From a bacterium (GTDB lineage Bacteria; Patescibacteriota; Minisyncoccia; Phycocordibacterales; UBA5272), in assembly GCA_023267535.1 (NCBI GenBank), contig JAHFNC010000006.1:1-42926 (forward strand): a DNA stretch of 42,926 nucleotides, written 5' to 3'. The translations under genes were made by a program, and so were the position numbers. The notes beneath the pieces are model-generated. The model did not search any database and was not told the DNA's origin. It saw only the letters and a program-made list of their open reading frames with translations. Shown piece after piece: positions 1 to 10,108 of this stretch (positions within the stretch are counted from its first letter, which is position 1; each line of letters begins with the position of its first letter).

Positions 1-3000
1 GTGGTGTATGCATAGCGTCCAGAGACATATACTTCTGAAGGATTGTTTAAGAAGGATGATGTTCCCACTATCTTCTGAGCGATAGAAGTAGTAGCGATGT
101 TTTGGATGTTACCGTAAACAGTTAATGCACCATTTGTATTATCCCAAGACAAAGATGATGTTGCTCCATAAGAACCGTTGTTGTTAAATTGAATTTGCCC
201 AGTAGAACCAGCCGGTGTTCCTGCCGCTCCTCCACAAGTGTTTCCTGTTCCAATAACTTGTCCACTAGGATTTACAGCCACACATTGTGTAGAACCATTC
301 ATTATTCCTGATATAACTAAGTTTGTAGTTGAAGCTGTACCAACGACAGAAAGAGTTGCTTGTGGATTGTTTGTTCCAATTCCAATTCTGTTTAACGCGG
401 TGTTCACATAAAGTAACGGAGTGGTTCCATCTGTAGAAGTGGACACTGCAAATGAGCCGTAGACCGCGGTGTCTCCTTGAACATTTAATCCCGCACCAAT
501 CGTTGCTCCACCGTAAACATTCAACTGTCCTTGTGTAGTGATATCGTTTCTAACTTGTAATTGTCCAACTTCTAGAGAATGAATAATTGCAGAAGTAGTT
601 TCCATTCCACTAACATCAACAACTGACACATTGTTCCCAGATTGGTTAGCAGTGTAAGCATATCTACCTGCTATAAATAAAGAAACTGGATTATTTAAAT
701 ATAGAGATGTGTTTACAACTATTGGATTAGTTGAAGAAGAAATATCAATCGTAGAAATATTATTGCCTCCGGCGTTTGTTACATATACATATCTACCAGA
801 TACCAAAACTTGGGTTGGATTATTAAGCCCCGTAGTTGTTCCAACAATAACGGGAGATGTGGAAGATGATATGTCTATAACAGATAAACTATTTGAACTG
901 CTGTTTACTGTGTACGCGTAGCGTCCTGAAGCATAAATTGATTGTGGCGCCCCTATAAAAGATGATGTTCCGACGACGACAGGATTTAGTGGGGATGAAA
1001 TATCAATTATGGAAATATTATTACCTCCAGCATTTGCAGTGTAAGCGAAGCGTCCAGAAACGAAGACAGATTCAACGTTGTTTAAGTATGATGAAGTAGA
1101 GACAACTATTGGCCCAGATGGATTTGTAATATCAATGATTGAAAGATTACCGCTTGATCTATTGGCGGTGTATGCATACCTACCTGCTACAAAAATATTT
1201 TGAATACCTGACAAGAAAGAAGACGTTCCGACGACGACAGGAGTTGTAGGATTGGAAATATCTATCACGGACATATAATTACCCCCGTTGTTTGCAGTGT
1301 AAGCATAACGACCAACGACATAAATTGAAAGAGGGTTATTCAGATACGAACTTGTTCCGATTATTATCGGATTTGTCACGTCCGTCATATCTATCACGTT
1401 CATATTGTTACCTGTACTGTTTGCTACATAAACATATCTGCCAGAAACAAAAACAGATGAAGGGTTTTGAAGATTTGAACTTACTCCCACTACTTTCGGA
1501 CTAATTGCAGACGAAGCTAAATTTTGTATATTTCCATAAACATCAAGCGCAAGTGGTGAGGAAGAATCAGTCGCCATTAAAGTAGTCGTGCCAGAGACAG
1601 AAAGATTTGAATTATTCTTTGAAGATGTTCCTATGGAAACTCTACCTAATGTGTCGATGCTAAATAAAGTGGCACCAGATGATGAAGAAATATTTAGTAA
1701 TCCTTTGCCTGCTGTTGCTTGAATGTTTAGAGTATAAGAAGAAGAGGTAACATTAATACCAATGACTGAGCCGTCATCTAACAACATAGTAGAAGATGAT
1801 ATGGAACCAGGGGCGGTGAACTTAGCAAGAAAACCTGGTGTGCCAGTACCCGACATACTTGCTCCTCCCACTATTGTTCCCCAGTACATGTAACCATTTC
1901 CATCTGTTAGCATTACTTGCCCGTTAGCTCCATTATCATTTGGTAAAACAAAAGTTAAACTTGAGGTTGCAGTAGATGATGCTGAAAGTGTTGTCTTGTA
2001 ACCATTTGAACCATTGAAAAAATTAATGCTTCCTTGATCAATCAGTGTTCCAATCATCATCGTCCCAGTCGCCACCACATTCCCCCCAAAATACCCACTC
2101 CCTCCAACAGTAAGAGGATAAGTTGCAGATGTCGTAGCTAAAGCAAGCCAACCATTTGAGTTAAAGAGTGAGAAGACATTGTTAGAGTAATCTCTTAATT
2201 CAAAGAGATTAGTAATGGATTGTCCTTGTCCTGCTTGTACGGTAAGAGTGGTAGAGCCAGTAGAAGGTATTTCATTTTGTATCTTAAAGGATTGATTAGT
2301 TTCAAATCTTTTAGTAGTAGAATTCCAGCGGAATATAGAAGATGGTGATTGATTACCTCTAGTAAAGAGTAGAGAGGAGTCTTGTATGTCATTGGTAGTA
2401 GTATTTCCTTGATTGATAGTAAATGAAGAGTTGTTTGTTCCAGATAGAGAAGTAGAAGAGACTACTAGGTTACTAGTAGTTACTGTATTAGCGTAGAGAT
2501 TGTTAAATCCTAAAGCAGGAGCACCTAAGTCATAGGTGAAGTTAGTAGTAGGTACTAAAGAAGAAGAGAGTCTGCCGTTAATAGTTACAGTGTTAGATGA
2601 AGATGTACCTAGTGTAGTATCTCCTGTAGTTAGATTGTTTAATGAAGCAACGATTGAAAAGAGATTAGTTGAAGTTGCGTTAGTTAGTATGGAGTTATTA
2701 GCAGATAGGTTACTAGTAGTAGCGTAAGAACTATTAAAGTTAGAGATGAAGCCATTGGTTGAGTAGAAGTAGGAAGAGGTAGAGTTAGTTAGATTAGAGT
2801 AAGTAGAGAAGAGATTAGTAGATGTTGAGTTGTTTCCAGTTTGATTGTTAAAGGAGAAGGAAGATGCGTAGAGATTAGTGGAAGTAGCGTTAACTAGATT
2901 AGAAGAGGTGGCGTAGAGATTGGTGGTGGTGGCGTTAGTTGTTAGGAGATTAGTGAAGAAGGAAGATAAAGCACGGAGAGTAGTCGCAAAGAAGTTAGTA

Positions 3001-4154
3001 GAAGAACCGTTATCTACTAAAGAAGAGGATGCTACCCAGCTAGATGTTGCTACATAGACACCAGCAGAAGCTCCACCGATAACTGTGCCGTTTACTATGA
3101 GTGGGCCATTGATAGTTGTAGTTCCATTTAGTGTAGTACTACCTGAGACTGTGAGATTCCCTCCTATTGTTTGGTCGTTTTGTATAGTCGAAGTCCCAAT
3201 AACACTAATAGCTATATAGCTATTAGTGCTTGTAGCGTTTGTGATAGTTGAGGAAGTAGCAAAGAGATTATTGATATTAGTAATACCTGAGAAGGTGGTA
3301 GTTCCAGTAAACAAGTTGTTACCAGAAAAGACTGAATCGATAATGGTAGCAGTAGATAGTGACATACCTGTGGCAGAACCTCCTGTAATCACAGGGTTTT
3401 GAATGTTAGAAGCATCAAAGGTTCCTCCACCTGTTGTAGTAGTAACTACAGTTTGAGTTACAGGTGAGGAGGAGACATAGTAGGAGCCAACAGATAATCC
3501 ATCTCTTCCGTTTGCTCCTGGAGCACCAGCTGGACCTTGTGGGCCTGGTACTGCTACTTCTTGAGTGATGTAGTTATTGATTATGGTAGTAGAACCAGTA
3601 CTTCCTTGGTTATTGTTGTAGTTACCTTGAGTACCAGTAGTAGTGAAGTATTGATTGTTATATGTTGTAGTACTTAGATATTGATTAATGGTTACATTGT
3701 TAATTGGAGGTATATCGTTAGTTAATTGATTAGTGTAGTCACATCTAGATAGATCTACATCTTTAAATAAAGAAGAGAATCCACAGTACATGTTAAGAGA
3801 TAGAGAATCTATTAGTTTTACTGACTTCTTTGTTTGTTTAACTACAGTAGTAGTTTGTGCATGGGCTACCTGTGGGAATAGTACTAGCTTAGTGTAGGAA
3901 GAGATTGGAGTAAATACTTTAGGTAAAGAAGATATGGAAGAACTAATTAAGTTATTAAAAGATTTAATGGAGAACTGATTAGGAGATAGAGACTTAGCTA
4001 GATTATTAAATGCTGTTACTTCTTCTTTAGGGAATATGTTAACTCCTACGATGAGTGGTGTTTTGTTTAAAGAGAGAGCGTAAGAGCTATTTACAGAAAT
4101 TGTAAGTAGAGAAATACAGAGTAGTGTTAGATTTATAGCTCTCTTGAGGTGCAT
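1..4154 (-). CDS. Large secreted/surface protein, C-terminus beyond the window edge: signal peptide, Asn/Thr-rich region, collagen-like GPQGPAGAPGANGRDG, ATSTNLFA-type repeats, then LVIVD-type beta-propeller repeats
   Basis: My own minus-strand translation from ATG at 4154 (MHLKRAINLTLLCISLLTISVNSSYALSLNKTPLIVGVNIF...) read in one frame to the left edge (...VYVSGRYAYTT). Absent from the ORF track, presumably because it is open at the edge. Confidence 0.85.
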   Translation of the reverse strand, partial: MHLKRAINLTLLCISLLTISVNSSYALSLNKTPLIVGVNIFPKEEVTAFNNLAKSLSPNQFSIKSFNNLISSSISSLPKVFTPISSYTKLVLFPQVAHAQTTTVVKQTKKSVKLIDSLSLNMYCGFSSLFKDVDLSRCDYTNQLTNDIPPINNVTINQYLSTTTYNNQYFTTTGTQGNYNNNQGSTGSTTIINNYITQEVAVPGPQGPAGAPGANGRDGLSVGSYYVSSSPVTQTVVTTTTGGGTFDASNIQNPVITGGSATGMSLSTATIIDSVFSGNNLFTGTTTFSGITNINNLFATSSTITNATSTNSYIAISVIGTSTIQNDQTIGGNLTVSGSTTLNGTTTINGPLIVNGTVIGGASAGVYVATSSWVASSSLVDNGSSTNFFATTLRALSSFFTNLLTTNATTTNLYATSSNLVNATSTNLYASSFSFNNQTGNNSTSTNLFSTYSNLTNSTSSYFYSTNGFISNFNSSYATTSNLSANNSILTNATSTNLFSIVASLNNLTTGDTTLGTSSSNTVTINGRLSSSLVPTTNFTYDLGAPALGFNNLYANTVTTSNLVVSSTSLSGTNNSSFTINQGNTTTNDIQDSSLLFTRGNQSPSSIFRWNSTTKRFETNQSFKIQNEIPSTGSTTLTVQAGQGQSITNLFELRDYSNNVFSLFNSNGWLALATTSATYPLTVGGSGYFGGNVVATGTMMIGTLIDQGSINFFNGSNGYKTTLSASSTATSSLTFVLPNDNGANGQVMLTDGNGYMYWGTIVGGASMSGTGTPGFLAKFTAPGSISSSTMLLDDGSVIGINVTSSSYTLNIQATAGKGLLNISSSSGATLFSIDTLGRVSIGTSSKNNSNLSVSGTTTLMATDSSSPLALDVYGNIQNLASSAISPKVVGVSSNLQNPSSVFVSGRYVYVANSTGNNMNVIDMTDVTNPIIIGTSSYLNNPLSIYVVGRYAYTANNGGNYMSVIDISNPTTPVVVGTSSFLSGIQNIFVAGRYAYTANRSSGNLSIIDITNPSGPIVVSTSSYLNNVESVFVSGRFAYTANAGGNNISIIDISSPLNPVVVGTSSFIGAPQSIYASGRYAYTVNSSSNSLSVIDISSSTSPVIVGTTTGLNNPTQVLVSGRYVYVTNAGGNNISTIDISSSTNPIVVNTSLYLNNPVSLFIAGRYAYTANQSGNNVSVVDVSGMETTSAIIHSLEVGQLQVRNDITTQGQLNVYGGATIGAGLNVQGDTAVYGSFAVSTSTDGTTPLLYVNTALNRIGIGTNNPQATLSVVGTASTTNLVISGIMNGSTQCVAVNPSGQVIGTGNTCGGAAGTPAGSTGQIQFNNNGSYGATSSLSWDNTNGALTVYGNIQNIATTSIAQKIVGTSSFLNNPSEVYVSGRYAYT
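606..1454 (-). repeat. Seven tandem ~43-aa (~129-nt) LVIVD-type repeats (V.VSGRYAYTAN..GNN.SVIDISNPT.PVVVGTSSYLNNP.S)
   Basis: Seven consecutive repeats read in the minus-strand translation, the last partial. A further block starts at the left edge. Confidence 0.85.
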
Positions 4155-4286
4155 AGAAAATGAGTGGAAAATATCTGTTTTTCAACTAGATATTTTGTTA
4201 TATATATTATATTAAAAATCACAGTATATTCACAGCTAAATCTGTGGATAAAGGACAGAGAAAATATTTGGAAAATATGGGGGAAA

Positions 4287-4925
4287 TTAAAGATTAATGA
4301 ATGTCTTCCTGTGGTATTTTGTGACACCGTTTTTCTTGATAGATTTTATGTGTTCTTCTGTGCCATAACCAACGTTTTTATCCCAAGCATAATCTGGAAA
4401 AAACCTTGATAATTTAAGCATATAATCATCTCTTTTAACTTTAGCTATGATAGAAGCTAGTGCAATGCTCACATATTTTTCATCACCTTTTATAAAAGAT
4501 TCCTGATTTTTATAGGTTTTTTTAGCCTTTAGACCCCCGTCCATTTTTATATTTAAATCATTTATTTCAATACCATTTTTTAATAATTCTTTATCTAATT
4601 TTATTAAGCAGTTATCTATGCATTTTTGTATAGCTTTATTGATTCCATGTCGATCAATAAACTCAGCTTTTTGTGAGCAAACAACAAATTTTATATCATT
4701 GTTTAACTTACTGTTTTTCCTAATTGTTTGAAATATCTTTTCTCTTAAATCTTTTTTAACTTTCTTACTATCTCTAATAGTTTGATTAAAATATTCTTTA
4801 GATGCCTTACTTTTGTTAGCAACATAGCAGGCACATACCGTAACAGGACCAGCAAGTGGACCTCTTCCTACCTCATCTATACCTATTTCCCCTGTTGGTT
4901 TCGTCATTAAGCTAATTATACCCAA
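4287..4925 (-). CDS. rnhB: Ribonuclease HII
   Basis: GEIGIDEVGRGPLAGPVTVCA and SIIAKVKRD motifs. More likely start is MTKPTGEIGIDE at 4907. Confidence 0.93.
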   Translation of the reverse strand: MGIISLMTKPTGEIGIDEVGRGPLAGPVTVCACYVANKSKASKEYFNQTIRDSKKVKKDLREKIFQTIRKNSKLNNDIKFVVCSQKAEFIDRHGINKAIQKCIDNCLIKLDKELLKNGIEINDLNIKMDGGLKAKKTYKNQESFIKGDEKYVSIALASIIAKVKRDDYMLKLSRFFPDYAWDKNVGYGTEEHIKSIKKNGVTKYHRKTFINL

Positions 4926-4944
4926 TTATGTTAAAATTCTCATT

Positions 4945-7900
4945 ATGTTCGTCAGTCTTAGAAATCATAGCCACTACTCCCTATTGAAAGCTCTTCCTAA
5001 GGTTGATGCTCTTGTGAGACATGCCAAAAAATTAGGTGGCGAGGCTGTTGCCTTAACCGACTACAATAATATGTACGGGGCCATTGAGTTCTACAAAGCT
5101 TGTAAAAAGGAGCGGGTAAAGCCAATAGTTGGAGTTGAGTTTTCGATAATGTTTCGTGAAAGAAAATTCCAAATAGTTCTACTGGCAAAGAATGAAACTG
5201 GATATAAAAATCTGATGAGAATGACTTCAATAGTTAACCTAGAGAATCCAGAAACCCCTGTCTTGTCTGATGAGACTTTAAAAGAATTTAGTGACGGATT
5301 AATAGCTCTTTCCGGAGGAGTCTTTGGAGACATCAGCAATTTACTAGCGATAAATGAAAAAGTAGCTGAAGAGAGACTTATTTTTTATAAAGATATTTTC
5401 AAAGGTAATTACTACCTAGAGATAACCCCTCATACTTCTATGGACAGAGGTAGTTTTATGAAGTTAAAAACAATTGACTTTGCAAAAAAACATAACGCTC
5501 CCCTTGTGGCATCTTGGAACAGTCACTACCTTTTAGAACAAGATAAAAGTGCTCATAAAACTTTATTTATGGTTCATGGTGACGAGTCATCCCTTGCACA
5601 ATACAATGAACAATTCCAAAAAGATAAATTTCATTTTGGAGACGACGACGAAATAAAAAAGATATTTGAAGACACTCCTGAAGCAATAGAGAATTCAGAA
5701 AAAATTGCGAATGAAGTAGACTTAGAATTGAAGCTTGGTGAGTGGGTATTCCCTAATATCGAATATAAAAAAAGTTACGAAGAGGATGTCAAAGAGCTAG
5801 CTTATGCGGGATTAAAAATAAGAAACATGGAACCTACAGAAGAAGTAATGACTAGACTCGAATACGAGTTAAAAGTCATATCAGACAAGGGATTTTTCCC
5901 ATATTTCTTAGTTGTGTACGACCTTCTTCGTTTCGCTAGAGAGAATAAAATTCTTACAAATATTAGAGGGTCTGTTGCTGGATCTTTAGTCACTTATCTT
6001 CTTCAGATTACAAAATGTAATCCGATAGATTATAAGCTCCCATTTGAAAGATTTTTAAATCCAGAGAGACCTTCTGCGCCTGATATTGATATGGATTATG
6101 CCGATACCAGAAGAGATGAAGTTATTGACTACGCTAGAAAAAAATACGGAGTAGACAACGTTGCTCAAATAGGAACATTCGGAACAATGATGGCACGCGG
6201 TGCAGTCAGAGATGTTGCTCGTGCAATGAAATTTCCGTATATGGTTGGCGACAGAATAAGTAAATTAATCCCAATGCCGAAGCAAGGGTTTCCGGTAACA
6301 ATTAAAAAAGCGATAGACGAAGTCCCTGAATTAAAACAAGTTTACGATACAGATCGTGAAGCACAAATAATTTTGGATATGGCACAACAAGTAGAAGGTT
6401 GTGCTCGTCACATCTCTGTCCATGCAGCTGGAACTGTTATCTCCCCTTCCCCACTGTGGGAATTTACCCCCATACAAAAGGACCCGAAGGGTGGAAAAAT
6501 TATCACTCAGTATGATATGTATACGATTGAAGAAGCAGGACTACTGAAGTTTGATTTTCTTGGTATTCGTAACTTAACAATACTCGGAGATGCAATTGAT
6601 TTAGTTAGAGAAAAATATAACTTAGAGGTAGATATAGAGGATATACCTCTTGATGATAAAAAAACTTTCGAAATGCTTGCCCGCGGAGAAACAATGGGGC
6701 TATTTCAATTAAACGGGTCTGGAATGACCAGATTTTTAAAGGAACTCGAACCCTCAACTATCTTTGATATAAACGCTATGGTGGCACTTTATCGCCCAGG
6801 GCCAATTGAAATGATTCCCGAATATATCAAAAGAAAGAAAAAACCATCATTAATAAGGTATCTAGATGAAAGATTAGAGCCAATACTTGATCAATCTTTT
6901 GGAGTTATTACCTATCAGGATGATGTTATGTTAATTGCTATTCATCTTGCTGGTTATACATGGCTTGAGGCGGACAAGCTTCGTAAAGCTATGGGTAAGA
7001 AAATTCCAGCAGAAATGGAGGCTCAGAAAGAGAAACTTTTGGTTGGTTTCGTTAAAAATGGACTGACTCAGGAAAAAGCAGAAATACTTTGGAAATTAAT
7101 TGAACCTTTCGCCGCCTACGGGTTCAACAAAGCTCACGCCGCAAGTTATGGAAGAGTGGCTTACCAAACATCTTATATGAAGGCCAACTTCCCTTTTGCT
7201 TATATGACTGCCATATTAACTAATGAAAGTGGAGATATAGAAAAAATATCTGAAATCGTTTCTGAATGTAAAAGAATGAAAATAAAAGTTTTACCACCTG
7301 ATATAAATTACAGTCAGGGAGGTTTCAGTATTGTTAAAAACGAAAAGACTGAAGAAGAAATTAGATTCGGATTGTATACAATTAAAAATCTTGGAGTTGA
7401 TATATCTGATGCCATTATAAAAGAAAGACATCAAAATGGACGATATAAAACATTTGAAGATTTTATAAAAAGAGTCACTCATAAAAATTTAAATAAAAAA
7501 TCACTAGAGGCCTTAACAAAATGTGGAGCATTAGATGAGCTGGCGAAAAGAGGAGAGGTACTTGGTAACCTAGAAGACATCTTAGAGTTCCATAAAAAAG
7601 TTGTTAAAGATAATATTCATCAAGACAGCTTGTTTGGTGGAGAAGAGGCTTCTTCTTTTTCAATGAAAAAATTTGATGATGCTAGCAATGATCAAAAGTT
7701 AATTTGGGAAAAAGATTTACTTGGACTGTTTGTGTCGGGATTCCCTCTTGATAGATGGAAAGAAAAAATTTCAAATCTAAAAACAAATATTGAGAAAATA
7801 ATAAATACAGAGAAAGATAATACTGAAGTAACAATACCGGTAATAATTGAAAATATAAAAACAACAATAACAAAAAAAGGAGATAAGATGGCACTCATTA

Positions 7901-8070
7901 GACTAAGAGATTACACCGGAGTTATAGAAGTGGCGGTATTTCCTGAATCCTACAAAAAATATAAGGATGTCATTATGTTAGACAAACCAATCACAATTAA
8001 AGGTAAAGTAGCAACTAGAAATAACGAAAAAACCATGGTAATTGATGAAATTAAACCTTTGATTGGCTAG
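4945..8070 (+). CDS. dnaE: DNA polymerase III subunit alpha
   Basis: PHP-like N-terminus, PDIDMDYADTRRDEVIDY, VALYRPGPIEMIPEYI, AYGFNKAHAASYG and an OB-fold at the C-terminus; 1041 aa. Confidence 0.97.
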   Translation: MFVSLRNHSHYSLLKALPKVDALVRHAKKLGGEAVALTDYNNMYGAIEFYKACKKERVKPIVGVEFSIMFRERKFQIVLLAKNETGYKNLMRMTSIVNLENPETPVLSDETLKEFSDGLIALSGGVFGDISNLLAINEKVAEERLIFYKDIFKGNYYLEITPHTSMDRGSFMKLKTIDFAKKHNAPLVASWNSHYLLEQDKSAHKTLFMVHGDESSLAQYNEQFQKDKFHFGDDDEIKKIFEDTPEAIENSEKIANEVDLELKLGEWVFPNIEYKKSYEEDVKELAYAGLKIRNMEPTEEVMTRLEYELKVISDKGFFPYFLVVYDLLRFARENKILTNIRGSVAGSLVTYLLQITKCNPIDYKLPFERFLNPERPSAPDIDMDYADTRRDEVIDYARKKYGVDNVAQIGTFGTMMARGAVRDVARAMKFPYMVGDRISKLIPMPKQGFPVTIKKAIDEVPELKQVYDTDREAQIILDMAQQVEGCARHISVHAAGTVISPSPLWEFTPIQKDPKGGKIITQYDMYTIEEAGLLKFDFLGIRNLTILGDAIDLVREKYNLEVDIEDIPLDDKKTFEMLARGETMGLFQLNGSGMTRFLKELEPSTIFDINAMVALYRPGPIEMIPEYIKRKKKPSLIRYLDERLEPILDQSFGVITYQDDVMLIAIHLAGYTWLEADKLRKAMGKKIPAEMEAQKEKLLVGFVKNGLTQEKAEILWKLIEPFAAYGFNKAHAASYGRVAYQTSYMKANFPFAYMTAILTNESGDIEKISEIVSECKRMKIKVLPPDINYSQGGFSIVKNEKTEEEIRFGLYTIKNLGVDISDAIIKERHQNGRYKTFEDFIKRVTHKNLNKKSLEALTKCGALDELAKRGEVLGNLEDILEFHKKVVKDNIHQDSLFGGEEASSFSMKKFDDASNDQKLIWEKDLLGLFVSGFPLDRWKEKISNLKTNIEKIINTEKDNTEVTIPVIIENIKTTITKKGDKMALIRLRDYTGVIEVAVFPESYKKYKDVIMLDKPITIKGKVATRNNEKTMVIDEIKPLIG

Positions 8071-8117
8071 TTATTTTAGCTATTCCATTTTAATTTGAAA
8101 TATGATAATATGGAAAA

Positions 8118-8342
8118 ATGATTAAATCGCTATCTATAGCGCAATTAATTCTAGCAGTTCTCCTTATAGCACTAATTTTAATTCAAAGGGCAAACACAGA
8201 CGCGTCTGGAGCTCTTGGTGCAGATGGAGGATCTGGAACTATTCTTGAGAAAAGAGGTGCAGAAAAAGTGTTGCATCGTTTTACTGTTGTGGTTGCAATA
8301 CTTTTTGTGGCTTCTTTATTGTCACACATATTTCTCAACTAG
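8118..8342 (+). CDS. secG: Preprotein translocase subunit SecG
   Basis: 74 aa, two TM segments, IQRANTDASGALGADGGSGTILEKRGAEKVLHRFT typical of SecG. Confidence 0.88.
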   Translation: MIKSLSIAQLILAVLLIALILIQRANTDASGALGADGGSGTILEKRGAEKVLHRFTVVVAILFVASLLSHIFLN

Positions 8343-8380
8343 TACGCTTTATATAGGTAGTCCCTTAACTCATTCAACAA

Positions 8381-10102
8381 ATGGAAACGGACGAAAAAAA
8401 CTATCTTTCTAAAATAAAAAAATATCTACTTAAAATAAAAGTAGCTTATAAGTCTTTGTCACCAGAAAAAGTCTTAATTGTCTGGTCTTTGTTTGCACTA
8501 TCAATAGTTTTAATGTTTTCCGCTTTAATAATAGTAAACAATAGATTCGTTAAAGTTATACCTAAATTAGGTGGATCTATAAGTGAAGGAATGATTGGAA
8601 CACCGAGATTTATAAATCCAGTCTTGGCAACATCGGATCAAGATAATAGTTTAACAGCTCTAATATTTGCTGGGCTAACCAAAAGAGACGAGAGTGGAAA
8701 TATTATTCTTGATATGGCGGAGTCGATAGATGAAAGTGACGACAAATTAAATTACGATATCGTAATTAAAAAAGATGCCCAATTTCACGATGGAGTAAAA
8801 TTAACTGCGGACGATGTTATATATACTATATCTCTAATACAAAATTCTTTAATTAAAAGTCCGCACAGATTAGAGTGGGAGGGCGTAACTCTAGAAAAGA
8901 AAAATGATAATGAGATCTTGTTCTCTTTAAAAAAGCCCTACCCTCTTTTTATGAACGTGTTAACAATTGGTATTCTCCCAAAACACATTTGGAAGAATTT
9001 AACGGAGGAACAATTTAGTTTAAGTGAATACAATATTAAAGCTATCGGCAGCGGTCCATTTATGATTAGCAGCATACAAAATAATTCTGGTATTCCGACT
9101 TCATTCAAACTTGTATCAAATAAATACTATACACTTGGTAGACCTTACCTAGATGAAATAGATATAAGGACATATCAAAATGAAAAATACTTAATGCAAG
9201 CATTAAAGGATGGAGAAGTAAGTAGAATCTATGGAATATCTCCAGAAAAATTTGAGACTTTAAAAATTTCTACCAGCACCATTAAAACATCTCTTCTGCC
9301 AAAGACAATAACTATTTTCTTTAACTCAAATAAAGTCGAAGCCTTATCTGATAAAAAAATTCGCCAAGCTCTTAATATGGCAATCAATAAAGATGAGATT
9401 GTGCAAACTGTATTAAAAGGTTATGGAAAAACGGTAGACGGGCCTTTCCCTTTTGATGAAGGTGATGTTTCAAATGTTTACAATGTTGATCAAGCTAAGG
9501 AATTATTAAGTGAAAGTAAATATAGCAAGAAAGCATCTAGCACTCTTAGTCTGACACTTTCAACTGTTAATACAGATGAGTTAAAAAAGGTTGCCGACAT
9601 GATAAAGACTGACTGGGAAAAGATTGGTGTCACTACTACTATCTTGGTTTACGAACCATCAGATTTAAACCAATCAGTTATAAAAGATAGAGATTATCAA
9701 ACACTTCTTTATGGAACTCTAACTGAAACACCGAGTGATTTATATGCCTTCTGGCATTCAAGTCAAAGAAATTATCCCGGACTTAATATCTCAAATTATG
9801 TAAGTAATAAATTGGACACAGAATTAGAAACATTAAAAAACGACAATGATCCGCTAATAAGGATAGATGCTTATGATAAAGCAAAAGAAGAATTTAAAGA
9901 TGAGGTCCCTGGAATATTCTTATACGCACCAGATTTAATCTATATAGCAAACGATAAGGTTGTAACCCCTTTACCAAAATTTAGCTTAGACAACTCATCA
10001 AGATTCGACTTAGTGGAAAAATGGTACGCACGAACAGAAAAAGTTTGGCCAAAAACATACTACAGACCATTAATAGATTTATTAGAAAAAATTATTCATT
10101 AA
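8381..10102 (+). CDS. Peptide/oligopeptide ABC transporter substrate-binding protein (SBP_bac_5 family), membrane-anchored
   Basis: GGSISEGMIGTPRFINPVLA, FHDGVKLTADDVIYTI and IRQALNMAINKDEIV motifs; N-terminal TM. Confidence 0.88.
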   Translation: METDEKNYLSKIKKYLLKIKVAYKSLSPEKVLIVWSLFALSIVLMFSALIIVNNRFVKVIPKLGGSISEGMIGTPRFINPVLATSDQDNSLTALIFAGLTKRDESGNIILDMAESIDESDDKLNYDIVIKKDAQFHDGVKLTADDVIYTISLIQNSLIKSPHRLEWEGVTLEKKNDNEILFSLKKPYPLFMNVLTIGILPKHIWKNLTEEQFSLSEYNIKAIGSGPFMISSIQNNSGIPTSFKLVSNKYYTLGRPYLDEIDIRTYQNEKYLMQALKDGEVSRIYGISPEKFETLKISTSTIKTSLLPKTITIFFNSNKVEALSDKKIRQALNMAINKDEIVQTVLKGYGKTVDGPFPFDEGDVSNVYNVDQAKELLSESKYSKKASSTLSLTLSTVNTDELKKVADMIKTDWEKIGVTTTILVYEPSDLNQSVIKDRDYQTLLYGTLTETPSDLYAFWHSSQRNYPGLNISNYVSNKLDTELETLKNDNDPLIRIDAYDKAKEEFKDEVPGIFLYAPDLIYIANDKVVTPLPKFSLDNSSRFDLVEKWYARTEKVWPKTYYRPLIDLLEKIIH

Positions 10103-10108
10103 AAATAT

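Noticed and set aside
709-2727. Track ORFs 709-921, 1292-1504, 2195-2392 and 2536-2727
   Set aside because: They overlap the continuous minus-strand surface-protein frame and look like shadow ORFs of repetitive sequence.
4133-4409. Small ORFs 4133-4327 (-) and 4164-4409 (+)
   Set aside because: AT-rich intergenic/5' region overlapping rnhB; no SD or recognisable family.
4997-7898. Antisense or alternate-frame ORFs inside dnaE
   Set aside because: Explained by shadow reading frames of a clearly conserved gene.
8381-10102. Oligopeptide ABC importer operon
   Set aside because: Only the substrate-binding protein is present; no permease or ATPase genes adjoin it in this window.
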